A stretch of 64,000 nt of DNA from an uncultured Oligoflexales bacterium (GCA_958296095.1 OY282434.1:1022001-1086000); one strand, 5' to 3'; positions 25,590 through 35,078 are shown, numbered from the stretch's first letter. Made by a program: numbers and translations. The notes: a model not told the origin generated them from the letters alone.

Positions 25590-26741
25590 TTACTTCTTCA
25601 AAACGAAATCGATGCGGCCTCTGCCAACTGGCTTGAGGTTGGTTCTGAGTCGCAGCGGGCGATTGAGATGATCGAAGTCGTACTGCCCGAGAGTAAAATT
25701 GCCCTGCTTAGGTGATGACGCGCTCAGTCGGTAAGAAAACACCGCCTGGCGTTGTCCAGCTGAGGTGGGCTTGTCGATAGCAGTAACCGACACCGAGAGG
25801 GTTTCGTTGTGTCCCAGCAGGTCGAACTCATAACTGACATAGTGCGGTTCATAGAGACGCAGCAGCGCCCTGGCGAGCAGCAGTCTCGCTTGTTTCAGGG
25901 TGGCGATGTCGGTGACTGCAGACTTCAGCACGTCTGCAGCTGAACTGGTGCCTGTGCCCTTGGCTCGGAACGAGGGGACTAAGGGTTGTGGGTCACGCTT
26001 GATATTGGGATGCACGGCACGGTAGATAGCCACCGCTTGGCTGTAGACGGTATGCGCATCAAAATCCTGTTGCGCCGCGGCTCTCAGCGAGTTCTGCTGG
26101 TAGGTGACGCTCTGCTTAAGTGCTGCAGCACGCGCGTCAATCTCCTTGCGTACGGCAGCGATAGCGGTGGTGAAACGCTTGCCCGCGAACGCGACCTCGC
26201 GCTGCTTGCTCAGCCCCTCAAAGCTGTAGTCCCCGCTGTTGACGACATTCAGCTTGGCAAAGGCGGGGTAGGCAGCCTTGCCCGCGGTAAGCACTTGCCG
26301 CTCCAGCTGAGCGATCTCCTTCACCAGAGTGTTGGCGGCCGCGATGGTTTTTCTGCGCACGACAGCAAGGTGGCGAAGACGCAAGGGCAGCGTTAGCATG
26401 TCGTAGACAGGAGGGTTCTGTCGCGAGGTATAGTCATGGCTGAGTTTCTGCACGCTATCACGCACGCCGATATGCACATCAGTGCTGACCACGCCCCTGA
26501 CGTTAATGACATCTTCCACAGGAATAGCCTGCAAGCGCACGTGTCCAACCGCACCACTCTGGAGGTTCTGCTTCTTGGCTAACACACCCGAAGCGACGAA
26601 GTGGATGCTGTACTGAAACTGCAACGCCGCGACGGCGGAGCTCTTCGTCGCAAACGGATTAGGAATATCCTTGCAGGCGGCAAGCAGAGCGGACAAGACA
26701 GACACAAAGCATAGAGCCGTCGCAAAGACACGGCAACACAT
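25590..26741 (-). CDS. Predicted lipoprotein, unknown function
   Basis: About 383 residues from ATG 26741, with GAGAGG about 10 bp upstream. The signal peptide ends in a lipobox (VLSALLAACKD), so Cys~23 should be lipidated. The body is about 360 residues with a helical middle (NTLVKEIAQLERQVL, AVRKEIDARAAALKQ) and a beta-rich C-terminus ending in RGRIDFVLKK. No family recognised. It is divergent from the PA-repeat protein at 26843 across about 100 bp that must hold both promoters. The 3' end is only a few bases from B repeats, which may act as the transcription end. Confidence 0.78.
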   Translation of the reverse strand: MCCRVFATALCFVSVLSALLAACKDIPNPFATKSSAVAALQFQYSIHFVASGVLAKKQNLQSGAVGHVRLQAIPVEDVINVRGVVSTDVHIGVRDSVQKLSHDYTSRQNPPVYDMLTLPLRLRHLAVVRRKTIAAANTLVKEIAQLERQVLTAGKAAYPAFAKLNVVNSGDYSFEGLSKQREVAFAGKRFTTAIAAVRKEIDARAAALKQSVTYQQNSLRAAAQQDFDAHTVYSQAVAIYRAVHPNIKRDPQPLVPSFRAKGTGTSSAADVLKSAVTDIATLKQARLLLARALLRLYEPHYVSYEFDLLGHNETLSVSVTAIDKPTSAGQRQAVFSYRLSASSPKQGNFTLGQYDFDHLNRPLRLRTNLKPVGRGRIDFVLKK

Positions 26742-26842
26742 GGTAACAATCCTCTCAACTGGGGCTACACTACTAATATACCGCCGCCTGCGACCGTATG
26801 CTATACTTGAATAGGTGAAACAATAGCCCACAGGATTGCACC

Positions 26843-28075
26843 GTGTTTACTGCTGCCTCACGTTATCGCTGCCTCATCATGTTACTGTGCCTCGCCCCTG
26901 CCGCAACTCGTGCAGAACAGCCAGCACCTGCACCTGCACCTGCACCCGCACCCGCACCCGCACCCGCACCCGCCGCGGCCACAGCCTTTCCCTCAAACAC
27001 CCCCAACTGCTTTTCTTATCGCACGAGCTTGCCAGGGGGTAATTTTTATTTTGATAAAAAGAACGTAATCTATGCTCTAATTAATACTGGCGCTAGGAGC
27101 AAAATAAATTTCGAAGTGCCGCTGTATAAGCACGTGGTTATAAAAATCGACACAAAAGAAAATAGCTTGATAGTTATCAAGGAGTTGACTGCGAGCATGC
27201 CCGCGGGGGTGTTGTTTTTGCCTTACGGGAATCCTCCCAGCGGCTGGTCGGGGATTTTGTTTGAGGGCGGGGCACATATGTGCCGCTATGGTATGGCGCG
27301 TTTTTTTAGCAGTACTCCTCGCAACGACAAGCAAATTTCCGCCTTCGAGAAAAAGATCGCGCTGGTGACTTCGCTGCGCTATCCGCGGCCTTTCGACATC
27401 ACCACCCAACGCATGCTAGATGTCGATGTGCGCCGCTTGCAGTTTCGCCGCTTGCCTGGCAATGTGCTGGCGGGGGAGTTGCCCCTCTACAGCGACCCGC
27501 GGCGGCGCGTGCTATACACCTTCACCGAGAATACGTCCTTCCGCGGCATTATCGATCGCTCAACGCGGCGGGAGCGACAGCTGAGGTTTCCTCCGGGCAG
27601 TCGTGTTTTACAGCAGGGCAGCATGTTTGCACTGGGCCTGAGCAACCGTGCCGCAAACATCATGGAAATCAGAGAATACCCTAAGTGGTCAGGGGCGCGG
27701 GCGGGCAAAAAACGCTATCGGTTCAAGTTGCCCCAGCCTTACAATCTGAGTGAGGCACAGGTTGCTATCGATTTTCGCAAAAAAATAGTTGCCGTCGGTG
27801 GTGCGAAGCTGTCTGCTAAACGTCAGTGGCGCAAGATTTTCTTCATCGACTATCGCCGCGGCAAGAAGCTGGCAGAGCTTGAAGTTGATCCTCCGCTGTT
27901 CGCTGATAACATTGCCGTCGATCCCTTCGGACTCTACATGGCGATCAACGTGGTGCACGAGCTGAGTCAAAAGACTGCCTATCTAGCGCTGTTCGATCTT
28001 ACCAAGCGTAAGCTACATAAGGTCTCCCTGCGGCCGACGGCACGACGCAAAAGCAGGAAAGCGTCACGTCCCTGA
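26843..28075 (+). CDS. Secreted protein with Pro-Ala repeat, unknown function
   Basis: 410 residues, GTG 26843 with CAGGA 7 bp upstream. A signal peptide (LIMLLCLAPAATRAEQ) is followed by nine Pro-Ala dipeptides encoded by a 6-bp tandem repeat (CCTGCA/CCCGCA, about 26921-26975), a flexible periplasmic linker that could vary by slippage. The remaining 340 residues look beta-rich with Arg/Lys pairs and NIAVDPFGLYMAINVVHEL near the end. It might be a propeller, but I cannot show blades. The C-terminus is very basic (RPTARRKSRKASRP). No known family recognised. Divergent partner of the lipoprotein gene on the left. Confidence 0.78.
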   Translation: MFTAASRYRCLIMLLCLAPAATRAEQPAPAPAPAPAPAPAPAPAAATAFPSNTPNCFSYRTSLPGGNFYFDKKNVIYALINTGARSKINFEVPLYKHVVIKIDTKENSLIVIKELTASMPAGVLFLPYGNPPSGWSGILFEGGAHMCRYGMARFFSSTPRNDKQISAFEKKIALVTSLRYPRPFDITTQRMLDVDVRRLQFRRLPGNVLAGELPLYSDPRRRVLYTFTENTSFRGIIDRSTRRERQLRFPPGSRVLQQGSMFALGLSNRAANIMEIREYPKWSGARAGKKRYRFKLPQPYNLSEAQVAIDFRKKIVAVGGAKLSAKRQWRKIFFIDYRRGKKLAELEVDPPLFADNIAVDPFGLYMAINVVHELSQKTAYLALFDLTKRKLHKVSLRPTARRKSRKASRP

Positions 28076-28292
28076 TGGCCCTGTGCAGGCGTTGACCGCG
28101 CCCGATAGCGGCAATTTCCCTCCCGCGACGGTGCAGTTTAGAGACAGGCAAGCATTGCCTTAGGGATCGTGCTCTCATCACCACCGGCCCGACAAAATGC
28201 TCTTCTGGCGCAATTTGCCGTGTCAAAGCAAAAATTTTCTAACAATCATTGCCAACTGTGCCGACGGTGAGGTGACAAAGGGGCGGTAGGAA

Positions 28293-31200
28293 ATGCAAAA
28301 GATAATCTTGGTTCTCGCGCTGGCAACTGCGACAACGACTTGCAAGCTCGCCGAGGACATGAATGCTGGCAATCTTAGTTCGTTTCGCCGTGACGATAAG
28401 GGCAATGTCACCGTTGCCGTCGGTATATTTATGAACAAGTACCCTTCCGTCGTTGATGGTGAATTTTTCCCCTTTGAACTTTACGATGAAGACGTTGCCA
28501 AGTTGGAGGAAGGTGAGTTCAAGGGCTTTGCTGCCGATGTTATCACGGCTAAGCACCCCTTCGAGGGCTTTCAAAATCCAGATGCCGTAGAGAAGGCTAA
28601 AGCTCGCGAGGCACGAGATCCCTACCATTTCGGTGGCTACTATCTCAAAATTATGGTTGTCAACGATGACATCGAGCCGCTGCCTACTGAGGTGTATCTC
28701 AGCCGCGGGTTTTTCCCGCACAATTTTTACTGCCCCAAAGGTTTGGAGAGCGTTAAGATTAAAGCCGACGACACCGCGCTCGGCAACCCCCAAGGTGACA
28801 ATGTGCTCGGTTCGCCCAGCTGGGCGGCACGGGCGGCACGGGCGGTGACTTTTTGCAAAACCAAAGAAGTCAACGGCCCCTACTCAGGTCGCAGCTTCTA
28901 CTATACACGTGTCGGCTTGTTCGCACAGGATGCCCATCATATCAACGAGTTGAACGACCAGCTGGGTTTCGATCAGACGTTTGCAAACCTCGATTCGCAG
29001 TATCACGAGACCATTTCAGCACGGGTTAGATTTGACTATAAGGGTGGTGGCAGAACGTTCACTGAAGGGGCGACCATCGTCAATCTCAACTACAATGTCA
29101 CCCCCGCCGTGTTGGAACTGCACGAATTACTGCGGCAAAACAGCACTGACAATCCTGCTGCAATCATTAGCAGTACCGACAAGGTGCAGCAGTACCTGCA
29201 CCGTAATCACAAGCGTGCCCACGATGCCAATTGGCAGGTGTTATTGTTAGCGCAACGCAAATGGTTAGCAATTCGTCTGATTCTTGAGAATATGGGGCGG
29301 CAACAAGATGACAAGGCGGAGCAATTGCGCGCCGGCATTCTTACCTCGCTAGAACTTGCCGATGTCAGGGACATGTTGCCGATGACAGAGAAACTGGCTG
29401 AATATGGCAGTGCCGCCGATTATCTCGATGCCCTGCGACGTAATCCTGCAACAACCGTGAACGACGCCGCGGCGAAAGAACTTTTTTTCAGTGCGACTTC
29501 ACACCAACATTTCAATCGTCTTGTTTACCGCACGGGGATTGCTGCTGCAGCCCAACAGTGGTTCAGCAGTCGTCAGCTTTACAACTGGATAAGCAGCATG
29601 CATGACTTTAGCAACGCCTGCACCCAGTTCTGTCCGGCGCAAGAAAGGGCACAGGTAACGGAGATGGTTACCAAAATACAAGAGCAGTATGATAAGCTCG
29701 CACCTTTATCACGTCAGGATGTTCACGATACGTGGATGACCTATGTCTCTGCCATCAACAAAATTTATCCTAGTCCGCACCAAGCCCCAGCCGCGTTCAA
29801 GAAAAAATACGTCGGTGTAGTAGGCAATAAGCTTGATTTTGACAACAGCAGTCAGGCCTATAAAATCGCCTACCAGGCTTATTCACGCCGCTATGATCTT
29901 GTCTTTGCTGAACCACACGGCTTGTTGATGGGCACGGAAGTTTTTATACAGCAGGTAGAGGAAAAAAGAAAACCTGATGACGTGCATATCGCCTCTCATG
30001 ATGGCAAGCTCCAATATGATTGGAAGATGCATCCGCATGTGCAGTTTGCAACTATCGATACGGCCATAGGCGAGATGCTGGATGGCATTTATTTGCAAGC
30101 GAAGCAATTGCATAATATTGCTAAAAAAATTCATAAACATGGCCCTAATGCTAGTCAGCAAGCAAAATTAACTTCAGACTTTGCCGAGCATTATCAAATT
30201 CTACCGCTGGCTAAAGCGTTGTTGGTGCGCCCTGACTATGCTAACCTTATGAACGGAGTCTTCAGTAAATACACGCGCTTCCGACCTGTGGGTTTTTTCA
30301 ACAAGTGGGTGCTCGGTGCAGTTACGGTGGCGGCGACGGTCGCGGGTCTGGTCTTATCGTTTTCAACGCTAGGTGCTTCGTTGGCACTGCCGGCAATATT
30401 GCCGTCGACTCTGTATGCTATTGGTGCTGCAACTGGTTTGCTTTCTTCCGCCGCACAGTATCATCATGGCAGAGTTGTGCAGCAACGGGCTGAGAGCTCT
30501 TTGTTCGCTGACAATTTCGGCACAAACTTTGAGGAGTATTATCGTGCCCGACAGCAGTATCTTCAAGCGCGGCGTGATCTGTATATAACTGCCGCCTTTA
30601 CGGCTTTCGATGCCGCAGAATATGTGCGCGCTGCTTATCGTCTGGGTCACGTGAAAAAACAGATTGCCAGCATGACAAAAGCATTGGGGAGCCGGGCCAA
30701 GGCCGATGAGTACAAAGATGTTTTTTTGAAGCTCAAACACTGCTCTTCGGGTTATTGTCGCAAATTCATCCAGTCTATTCCCATGTTGACATATAAGAGC
30801 GAGATGATTGAAGACGCGGCACAGCTTGGTAAAAAATTTGAAAATCTTACCGGCGCGCAGAGTACTTATGACGATGCAGATCTTACCAAGATTTTGGAAA
30901 AGCTCAAAGAACCTGCTAAGGGCAAGGATTTCAGTAAGTTTCAAGAAGCCATTAAGGATCTTTGGATAGGCAAAAACACAGGTGGTGCATTTAACAAAGT
31001 AATTAAAGCAGAGTTCATCAACGATGTTGTGCGCAGCAGGTTTTTGCCGTTTACTGACCTAAGAATTACCTCGGGATTTATCCCCCCTAAGTTGAGGGGG
31101 GTGTCAGCGGTGCGCCAAGCGGCGATGGTGCAGCTACTCGATACCAACACGTTAAAGAGTATGCATGATGCTGAAAAGCTGGAACTTTTCGGCGTGCTTG

Positions 31201-31946
31201 TTAATGGCAGGAAATATAAGAAAAGATTTATATTTTTTGACCGCGGTACAGACCGCCGGATAAATTTATTGAGCAAGAAACTCGGCATGTCAGACAAAGA
31301 GCTGCGGCGACTGTATGTCGGCAGGTATAAGCCTAATAAAACTAAACATTTACCTGCCGATCACGACCATACACTTAAAGGGTATATCGATGCTACCAAG
31401 GGTGGCAACAGGCAATCACGTAAAGAAGCCAAAGCAAACGTGAAAGACTGGTTGGAAAAACGACGAGTAGCCCTTCGTACAGGTGTGGATGAAGCAGGTG
31501 AGGAAGTAACTATGGAGGAGGCAGAAAATTTTATCGACTTGTTTCAAAACGAGGAGCGGATAAATACCTTGCGAGCAAATTTCCACGGCATGGTAGGCAA
31601 GATTGCCAAATTCAAGAGAAAAGCCCCCTTGGAGGGTGTGACTGATGCCGCGGGTGATGCCGTAACGAAGCCTAAGCTCTTAGCGCGCTCCGTCAGTCGT
31701 CTGCCTGGCGTGAAGAACGATGTGGTTGAGCAGGTGGCTAACAGCAAAAAGTGGCAAAAAATTTTTGGAGATAATCCTGGCTTGAAAGATGAACTGTTTG
31801 GTAAGTTGAAGGCCGACGGAACTAGGGTCGATAGTGAGATACACAACATGCTTGACAAGCTCAATAATCTCTTTGAGCAGACATTCGTCGCCTACCAAAA
31901 ACAAGCAAAAAATATCCCGCCTCAACAGGCTTTACCGACTCAATAA
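28293..31946 (+). CDS. Very large exported helical protein with a central hydrophobic pair
   Basis: 1217 residues, ATG 28293 preceded by TAGGA. A signal-like N-terminus (MQKIILVLALATATTTCK) has a Cys at 17 but only a weak lipobox. Residues ~30-250 include beta-like segments (GGYYLKIMVVNDD). Residues ~290-670 are helical. A double hydrophobic stretch lies at ~670-715 (KWVLGAVTVAATVAGLVLSF, LALPAILPSTLYAIGAATGLL). The C-terminal third is charged and helical. The gene end is odd: the peptide LNNLFEQTF near the C-terminus is echoed just after the stop as LNNLFEKIF (31937-31966), suggesting a local duplication at the repeat boundary. I do not recognise the family. The next two genes share the pattern of signal plus helices plus hydrophobic segments. 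Confidence 0.8.
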   Translation: MQKIILVLALATATTTCKLAEDMNAGNLSSFRRDDKGNVTVAVGIFMNKYPSVVDGEFFPFELYDEDVAKLEEGEFKGFAADVITAKHPFEGFQNPDAVEKAKAREARDPYHFGGYYLKIMVVNDDIEPLPTEVYLSRGFFPHNFYCPKGLESVKIKADDTALGNPQGDNVLGSPSWAARAARAVTFCKTKEVNGPYSGRSFYYTRVGLFAQDAHHINELNDQLGFDQTFANLDSQYHETISARVRFDYKGGGRTFTEGATIVNLNYNVTPAVLELHELLRQNSTDNPAAIISSTDKVQQYLHRNHKRAHDANWQVLLLAQRKWLAIRLILENMGRQQDDKAEQLRAGILTSLELADVRDMLPMTEKLAEYGSAADYLDALRRNPATTVNDAAAKELFFSATSHQHFNRLVYRTGIAAAAQQWFSSRQLYNWISSMHDFSNACTQFCPAQERAQVTEMVTKIQEQYDKLAPLSRQDVHDTWMTYVSAINKIYPSPHQAPAAFKKKYVGVVGNKLDFDNSSQAYKIAYQAYSRRYDLVFAEPHGLLMGTEVFIQQVEEKRKPDDVHIASHDGKLQYDWKMHPHVQFATIDTAIGEMLDGIYLQAKQLHNIAKKIHKHGPNASQQAKLTSDFAEHYQILPLAKALLVRPDYANLMNGVFSKYTRFRPVGFFNKWVLGAVTVAATVAGLVLSFSTLGASLALPAILPSTLYAIGAATGLLSSAAQYHHGRVVQQRAESSLFADNFGTNFEEYYRARQQYLQARRDLYITAAFTAFDAAEYVRAAYRLGHVKKQIASMTKALGSRAKADEYKDVFLKLKHCSSGYCRKFIQSIPMLTYKSEMIEDAAQLGKKFENLTGAQSTYDDADLTKILEKLKEPAKGKDFSKFQEAIKDLWIGKNTGGAFNKVIKAEFINDVVRSRFLPFTDLRITSGFIPPKLRGVSAVRQAAMVQLLDTNTLKSMHDAEKLELFGVLVNGRKYKKRFIFFDRGTDRRINLLSKKLGMSDKELRRLYVGRYKPNKTKHLPADHDHTLKGYIDATKGGNRQSRKEAKANVKDWLEKRRVALRTGVDEAGEEVTMEEAENFIDLFQNEERINTLRANFHGMVGKIAKFKRKAPLEGVTDAAGDAVTKPKLLARSVSRLPGVKNDVVEQVANSKKWQKIFGDNPGLKDELFGKLKADGTRVDSEIHNMLDKLNNLFEQTFVAYQKQAKNIPPQQALPTQ

Positions 31947-31974
31947 TCTCTTTGAGAAGATTTTCGCAGGCAGG

Positions 31975-32103
31975 CAGGTGGAGAGGGGCCTGAGGGCAAG
32001 CTTGAACGCAATGGCGAGAGGCCTGAGGACATGCAGCGAGCTAGGAAGCGAGCGATACAAAAAGCCGCGTAGCGCGAGGAGCGAGCTAGCAGAGAGGGGG
32101 GGC
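31975..32103 (+). repeat. C and B modules after the 1217-residue gene
   Basis: GAACGCAATGGCGAGAGGCC (C), then GAGCTAGGAAGCGAGCGATA and AAAAAGCCGCGTAGCGCGAG (B). Confidence 0.7.
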
Positions 32104-32322
32104 AAAGATACCACTCAGCACAAATCTCCGCTATCTTGGCACGGCGAAGACCTACCGAGAAACTCCCCACGAATATGTATAGGCACATGCCTCGTGCAAA
32201 AAAATAATCTGGTTGCAGTGTTGGCAATATCTGCGGTCGTTTTCGCACGGTCTTGCCCTGCCGTTCATAAAGCCCTCGGTAGGCAAGAGGTGGTGGCAAC
32301 AGCGAGAAGTCTGAGGGCAGGC
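32104..32322 (-). repeat. Module A element, short form (minus strand)
   Basis: Nearly complete copy: 3' arm at 32120-32165, apex with GCACATGCCTCGTGC, 5' arm at 32235-32290 and the G-rich outer hairpin after it. Outer stem GGCAGGGC/GCCGTGCC has one mismatch. Confidence 0.75.
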
Positions 32323-32617
32323 ACCACTTAGCCCATGCCTCCGTTGTCTTGGTAAGCAAGCAGGGGGGGGGTAACCGCGAGAGGTCTGAGGGCAAGGACA
32401 CCACCTATCGCAAGTCTCCGTTATCTTAGCCCCCGCCTCCGTTGTCTTGGCAGGGAGGCCTGAGAACAAGCCTGATCGCAATACAGGGAGATCTGAGGAC
32501 AAAGAGCGAGCTAGGAAGCGAGCGATACAAAAAGCAGCGTAGCGAGCGAAGCGAGCTAGGAAGCGAGCGTTACAAAGAGCAGCGTAGCGCAAGAGCGAGA
32601 GGCAAAGACCTTCCTTA
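32323..32617 (-). repeat. Short deletion derivatives of A with C and B modules
   Basis: At 32327-32385 an A 3' end is joined directly to an A 5' end through nine G (32363-32371), deleting the middle. At 32400-32450 two A 3' ends (CTCCGTTATCTTAG and CTCCGTTGTCTTGG) lie in tandem. C and B modules (GAGCTAGGAAGCGAGCGATA) follow to 32600. Confidence 0.65.
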
Positions 32618-32815
32618 GCCCGTACCCCCGTTATCTTGGCGAGGTGCAGCCCTACCGAGAAACTCTCCCCCCGAATATGTGCAAGTACATGCCTTATGCA
32701 AAAGCATAATCTAACGACAATATGGCAGTATTTATGGTCGAGTTTTCGTACGGCCTCACCTCGCCGTTCATGTGTCTCTCGGTAGGCAAGAGGTGGGGGC
32801 AACCGCCGAGAGATC
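32618..32815 (-). repeat. Module A element, short form (minus strand)
   Basis: Complete copy. The outer stem is GGCGAGGTG with CACCTCGCC, a fully complementary variant distinct from other copies. Apex GCATAAGGCATGTAC. Confidence 0.8.
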
Positions 32816-33075
32816 TGAGAACAAGCAGAGAGGGGCCTGATGGCAAGCCCGAACGCAGTAACGAGAGGTCTGAGCACAAGCAGCGAGCTAGGAAGCGAGC
32901 GGGACAAAAAGCATCGCGTAGCGAGCGAAGCGAGCTAGGAAGCGAGCGATACAAAAAGCAGCGTAGCGAGCGAAGCGAGCTAGGAAGCGAGCGTTACAAA
33001 GAGCAGCGTAGCGAGCGAAGCGAGCTAGGAAGCGAGCGATATAGAAAGCAGCGTAGCGATGAGCCAGCAATGTTT
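32816..33075 (+). repeat. C modules then a four-unit B array
   Basis: After C modules (GAACGCAGTAACGAGAGG), four B units of 45 bp follow in tandem from about 32882 to 33065, each with GCGAGCTAGGAAGCGAGCG and GCGTAGCGAGCGAAGCGAGC. A run of 14 A at 33097-33110 follows the array. Confidence 0.8.
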
Positions 33076-33176
33076 TTCACAACGATCGCTAAAGCGAAAA
33101 AAAAAAAAAACGGTCGACACGTTCTGTAGAAAGCAAGCTTGATGTTTGGCTAGGATATTTTGTGAAGGGAGCAAAA

Positions 33177-34094
33177 ATGCCGATGAGATTTTGCTTACTA
33201 CTGTTGTTGCTGCTGCCGCTGAGCACCTGCAAGTCACTCAGCAAAAGCGACCCTGCGGCGATCAACACTGATGGCTGTATCTTCATTCAGAAGAAGGAAG
33301 ATCAACTGTTTGCTCAAGCATCCCGCATGCAGGATACGCTGTTCGTGATGTTAGCCGAGTTTGACGCTAATGCCGCGGAATATGAACAGCGCACGGGCAA
33401 GGCTTTAAGTTACATCGGTCGTAGGTCGGAAGAGTTCCAAGAGTTTATGCTGCAACATCAGGAACAAAGCGGCAACTTTAAGGTGCTACAAGAAGATTTG
33501 CACAAGGTTTATGGCAAACTACAGCTGGTCAACGCGCTCAACTACACCAGCTGTCGCAACGACAGTCGGCTCGAATTAGCGGGCACTGAGTATGGCCTGC
33601 TGGCTAACAAAAAACCTATCTCCTGTGCCAACCATCATGTTGAAATTGCACAAGAAAGACAGAAAGTTGCCGAACTTAATAGAGTGTTTTCGACCACCGA
33701 GAAAGATATTGCTTTTCACGCGCAAGAAACAGACACGCTGGGCAGCGAAGCAGATAGACTCGAAAGCTTATCGAACAAGTTAATGTACACCTTCATGGGT
33801 TCAGAGGTATTTACGATAGGCGCTATGACGAGCTATGGCGCGATAGCAAAATATCTTGGCGCGGCCACCCCGTTCGCTTTTGCAGGCATCGAGATCGCTG
33901 ACTTTGTGCTGTCGCTGGCCTGGATCTATACTTCCACCGAAGTGAATAACTTGCGTCTCGAAGCAGAGCGCTTGCGGTCTAAATATAAGCTGATGGACAT
34001 CGACAACAAGACCGTTATGAAAGAACTACGCAAGATTGAGAGTCACGTGGAGTTTCTCGAAGATCTGTTCAAAAACTATTGCCGAGGAAGTTAA
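33177..34094 (+). CDS. Predicted lipoprotein with coiled coil and hydrophobic hairpin
   Basis: About 305 residues from ATG 33177 (an in-frame start lies five codons earlier; GAAGGGAGC precedes both). The lipoprotein signal MRFCLLLLLLLPLSTCKS has lipobox LSTC. Residues ~50-210 are a long charged helix/coiled coil (EIAQERQKVAELNRVFSTTEKD). A hydrophobic pair at ~215-255 (GSEVFTIGAMTSYGAIAKYL and PFAFAGIEIADFVLSLAWIY) is followed by a second coiled coil (NNLRLEAERLRSKYKLM). Long helical bundle plus hydrophobic hairpin resembles the layout of alpha-helical pore-forming toxins, but that is only a structural analogy. The next gene starts 1 bp after the stop. Confidence 0.78.
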   Translation: MPMRFCLLLLLLLPLSTCKSLSKSDPAAINTDGCIFIQKKEDQLFAQASRMQDTLFVMLAEFDANAAEYEQRTGKALSYIGRRSEEFQEFMLQHQEQSGNFKVLQEDLHKVYGKLQLVNALNYTSCRNDSRLELAGTEYGLLANKKPISCANHHVEIAQERQKVAELNRVFSTTEKDIAFHAQETDTLGSEADRLESLSNKLMYTFMGSEVFTIGAMTSYGAIAKYLGAATPFAFAGIEIADFVLSLAWIYTSTEVNNLRLEAERLRSKYKLMDIDNKTVMKELRKIESHVEFLEDLFKNYCRGS

Positions 34095-34095
34095 C

Positions 34096-35001
34096 ATGAA
34101 AAGTTTACTGGCCAGCATCTGTTTTATTTTTACACAAGTCGTTGCTGCACAGACTGTTTGCATCCCCCACATCTTTGCCGCAGAGGATATCGAGGCTAGC
34201 TACCAAAGAGTCAACGAAGAGAAAATAGCCGAACTCGCCGCGGTGCAGAAAGACTACGCCGACTTCTTTGAGCAGGTGCGCAGCAAGAAAAGCCGAGACA
34301 ATAAAATCGAGCTGACCAATGCCTTCGTCGATGCGTCAGCTGCGGCCTTCATAATACATAAGGGTGTATCGATGTTTAAGATGGCGACGATTACTAAAAT
34401 AATTGCCAGTGGCTCACAAGGGGGTGAAGAATTATTCGAACTAGAAGATATAATTAGTGATAATAATGAGGATTTCAGAGGAAAAATGCGGAAATTTGTC
34501 CAAGGATTGGGTGATGACCAAAAAGCAGACCTGAGGAAACGGCTGGGCAAAAAATACGAAGATAAAGTTGTGAAGACATTCGAAGGCCCAAAACAACTGC
34601 TTGCAGCTGTGGAAAAATTTGCAGATGATACAGAGGATGGCGGCTTCGGCAAAACTGTCAAAGATACAATCAAAGGGTGGTTTAACGTTCCTGAGCGGTT
34701 TAAAAAGTGGCTGGACAGTCTGAAGGACATGCCGTTTGGCCAGAAACTTAAAAAAATAGTGACCACCTCGGCAGGGAAAGTCGGCTTTGCCTCAATGCTG
34801 CTGGCGGCACCGCTCGCAATTTACATTAATATCGCCAAAATCAGCGAGCAGCAACGCCTCGTGCATCTCACCGCCGCGCAGGACAAGGTCATGAAACAGG
34901 CACTGGTGCTGGAATTATTTCTTCACCAAAAATCTTTCACTGAACTCGCTGCGACCCGGGCCCTGATGCACCCTAAGGCGGTCTGCCCCCCGACAACTTA
35001 A
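34096..35001 (+). CDS. Exported helical protein, partner of the preceding lipoprotein
   Basis: About 301 residues, ATG 34096 with GAGGAAG 8 bp upstream inside the end of the previous gene. The signal peptide MKSLLASICFIFTQVVAAQT has a likely cleavage after AAA/AAQ. The mature part is helical: ~30-75 charged, ~80-105 mildly hydrophobic (ASAAAFIIHKGVSMFKMATI), ~220-245 hydrophobic (GKVGFASMLLAAPLAIYINIA), then a helical tail. Sharing a transcript and the overall layout with the lipoprotein upstream suggests the two work together in the envelope or outside it. No family recognised. Confidence 0.78.
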   Translation: MKSLLASICFIFTQVVAAQTVCIPHIFAAEDIEASYQRVNEEKIAELAAVQKDYADFFEQVRSKKSRDNKIELTNAFVDASAAAFIIHKGVSMFKMATITKIIASGSQGGEELFELEDIISDNNEDFRGKMRKFVQGLGDDQKADLRKRLGKKYEDKVVKTFEGPKQLLAAVEKFADDTEDGGFGKTVKDTIKGWFNVPERFKKWLDSLKDMPFGQKLKKIVTTSAGKVGFASMLLAAPLAIYINIAKISEQQRLVHLTAAQDKVMKQALVLELFLHQKSFTELAATRALMHPKAVCPPTT

Positions 35002-35078
35002 CGCTTGCAGGGGCTCGATCGCGGCGCGAGCTAGTCCCTTAGCACAGACCTCCGTTGTCTTGGCATGACACGCCTACT
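35002..35078 (-). repeat. Fragment of a module A 3' end
   Basis: CCTTAGCACAGACCTCCGTTGTCTTGGCA marks an isolated A 3' end immediately before a full long-form copy. Confidence 0.6.

Noticed and set aside
32152..32907. 251-codon minus-strand ORF, and similar long ORFs at 16467-16898 and 35157-35708
   Set aside because: They consist wholly of A, B and C repeat sequence; openness follows from repeat composition and no non-repeat protein segment is present.
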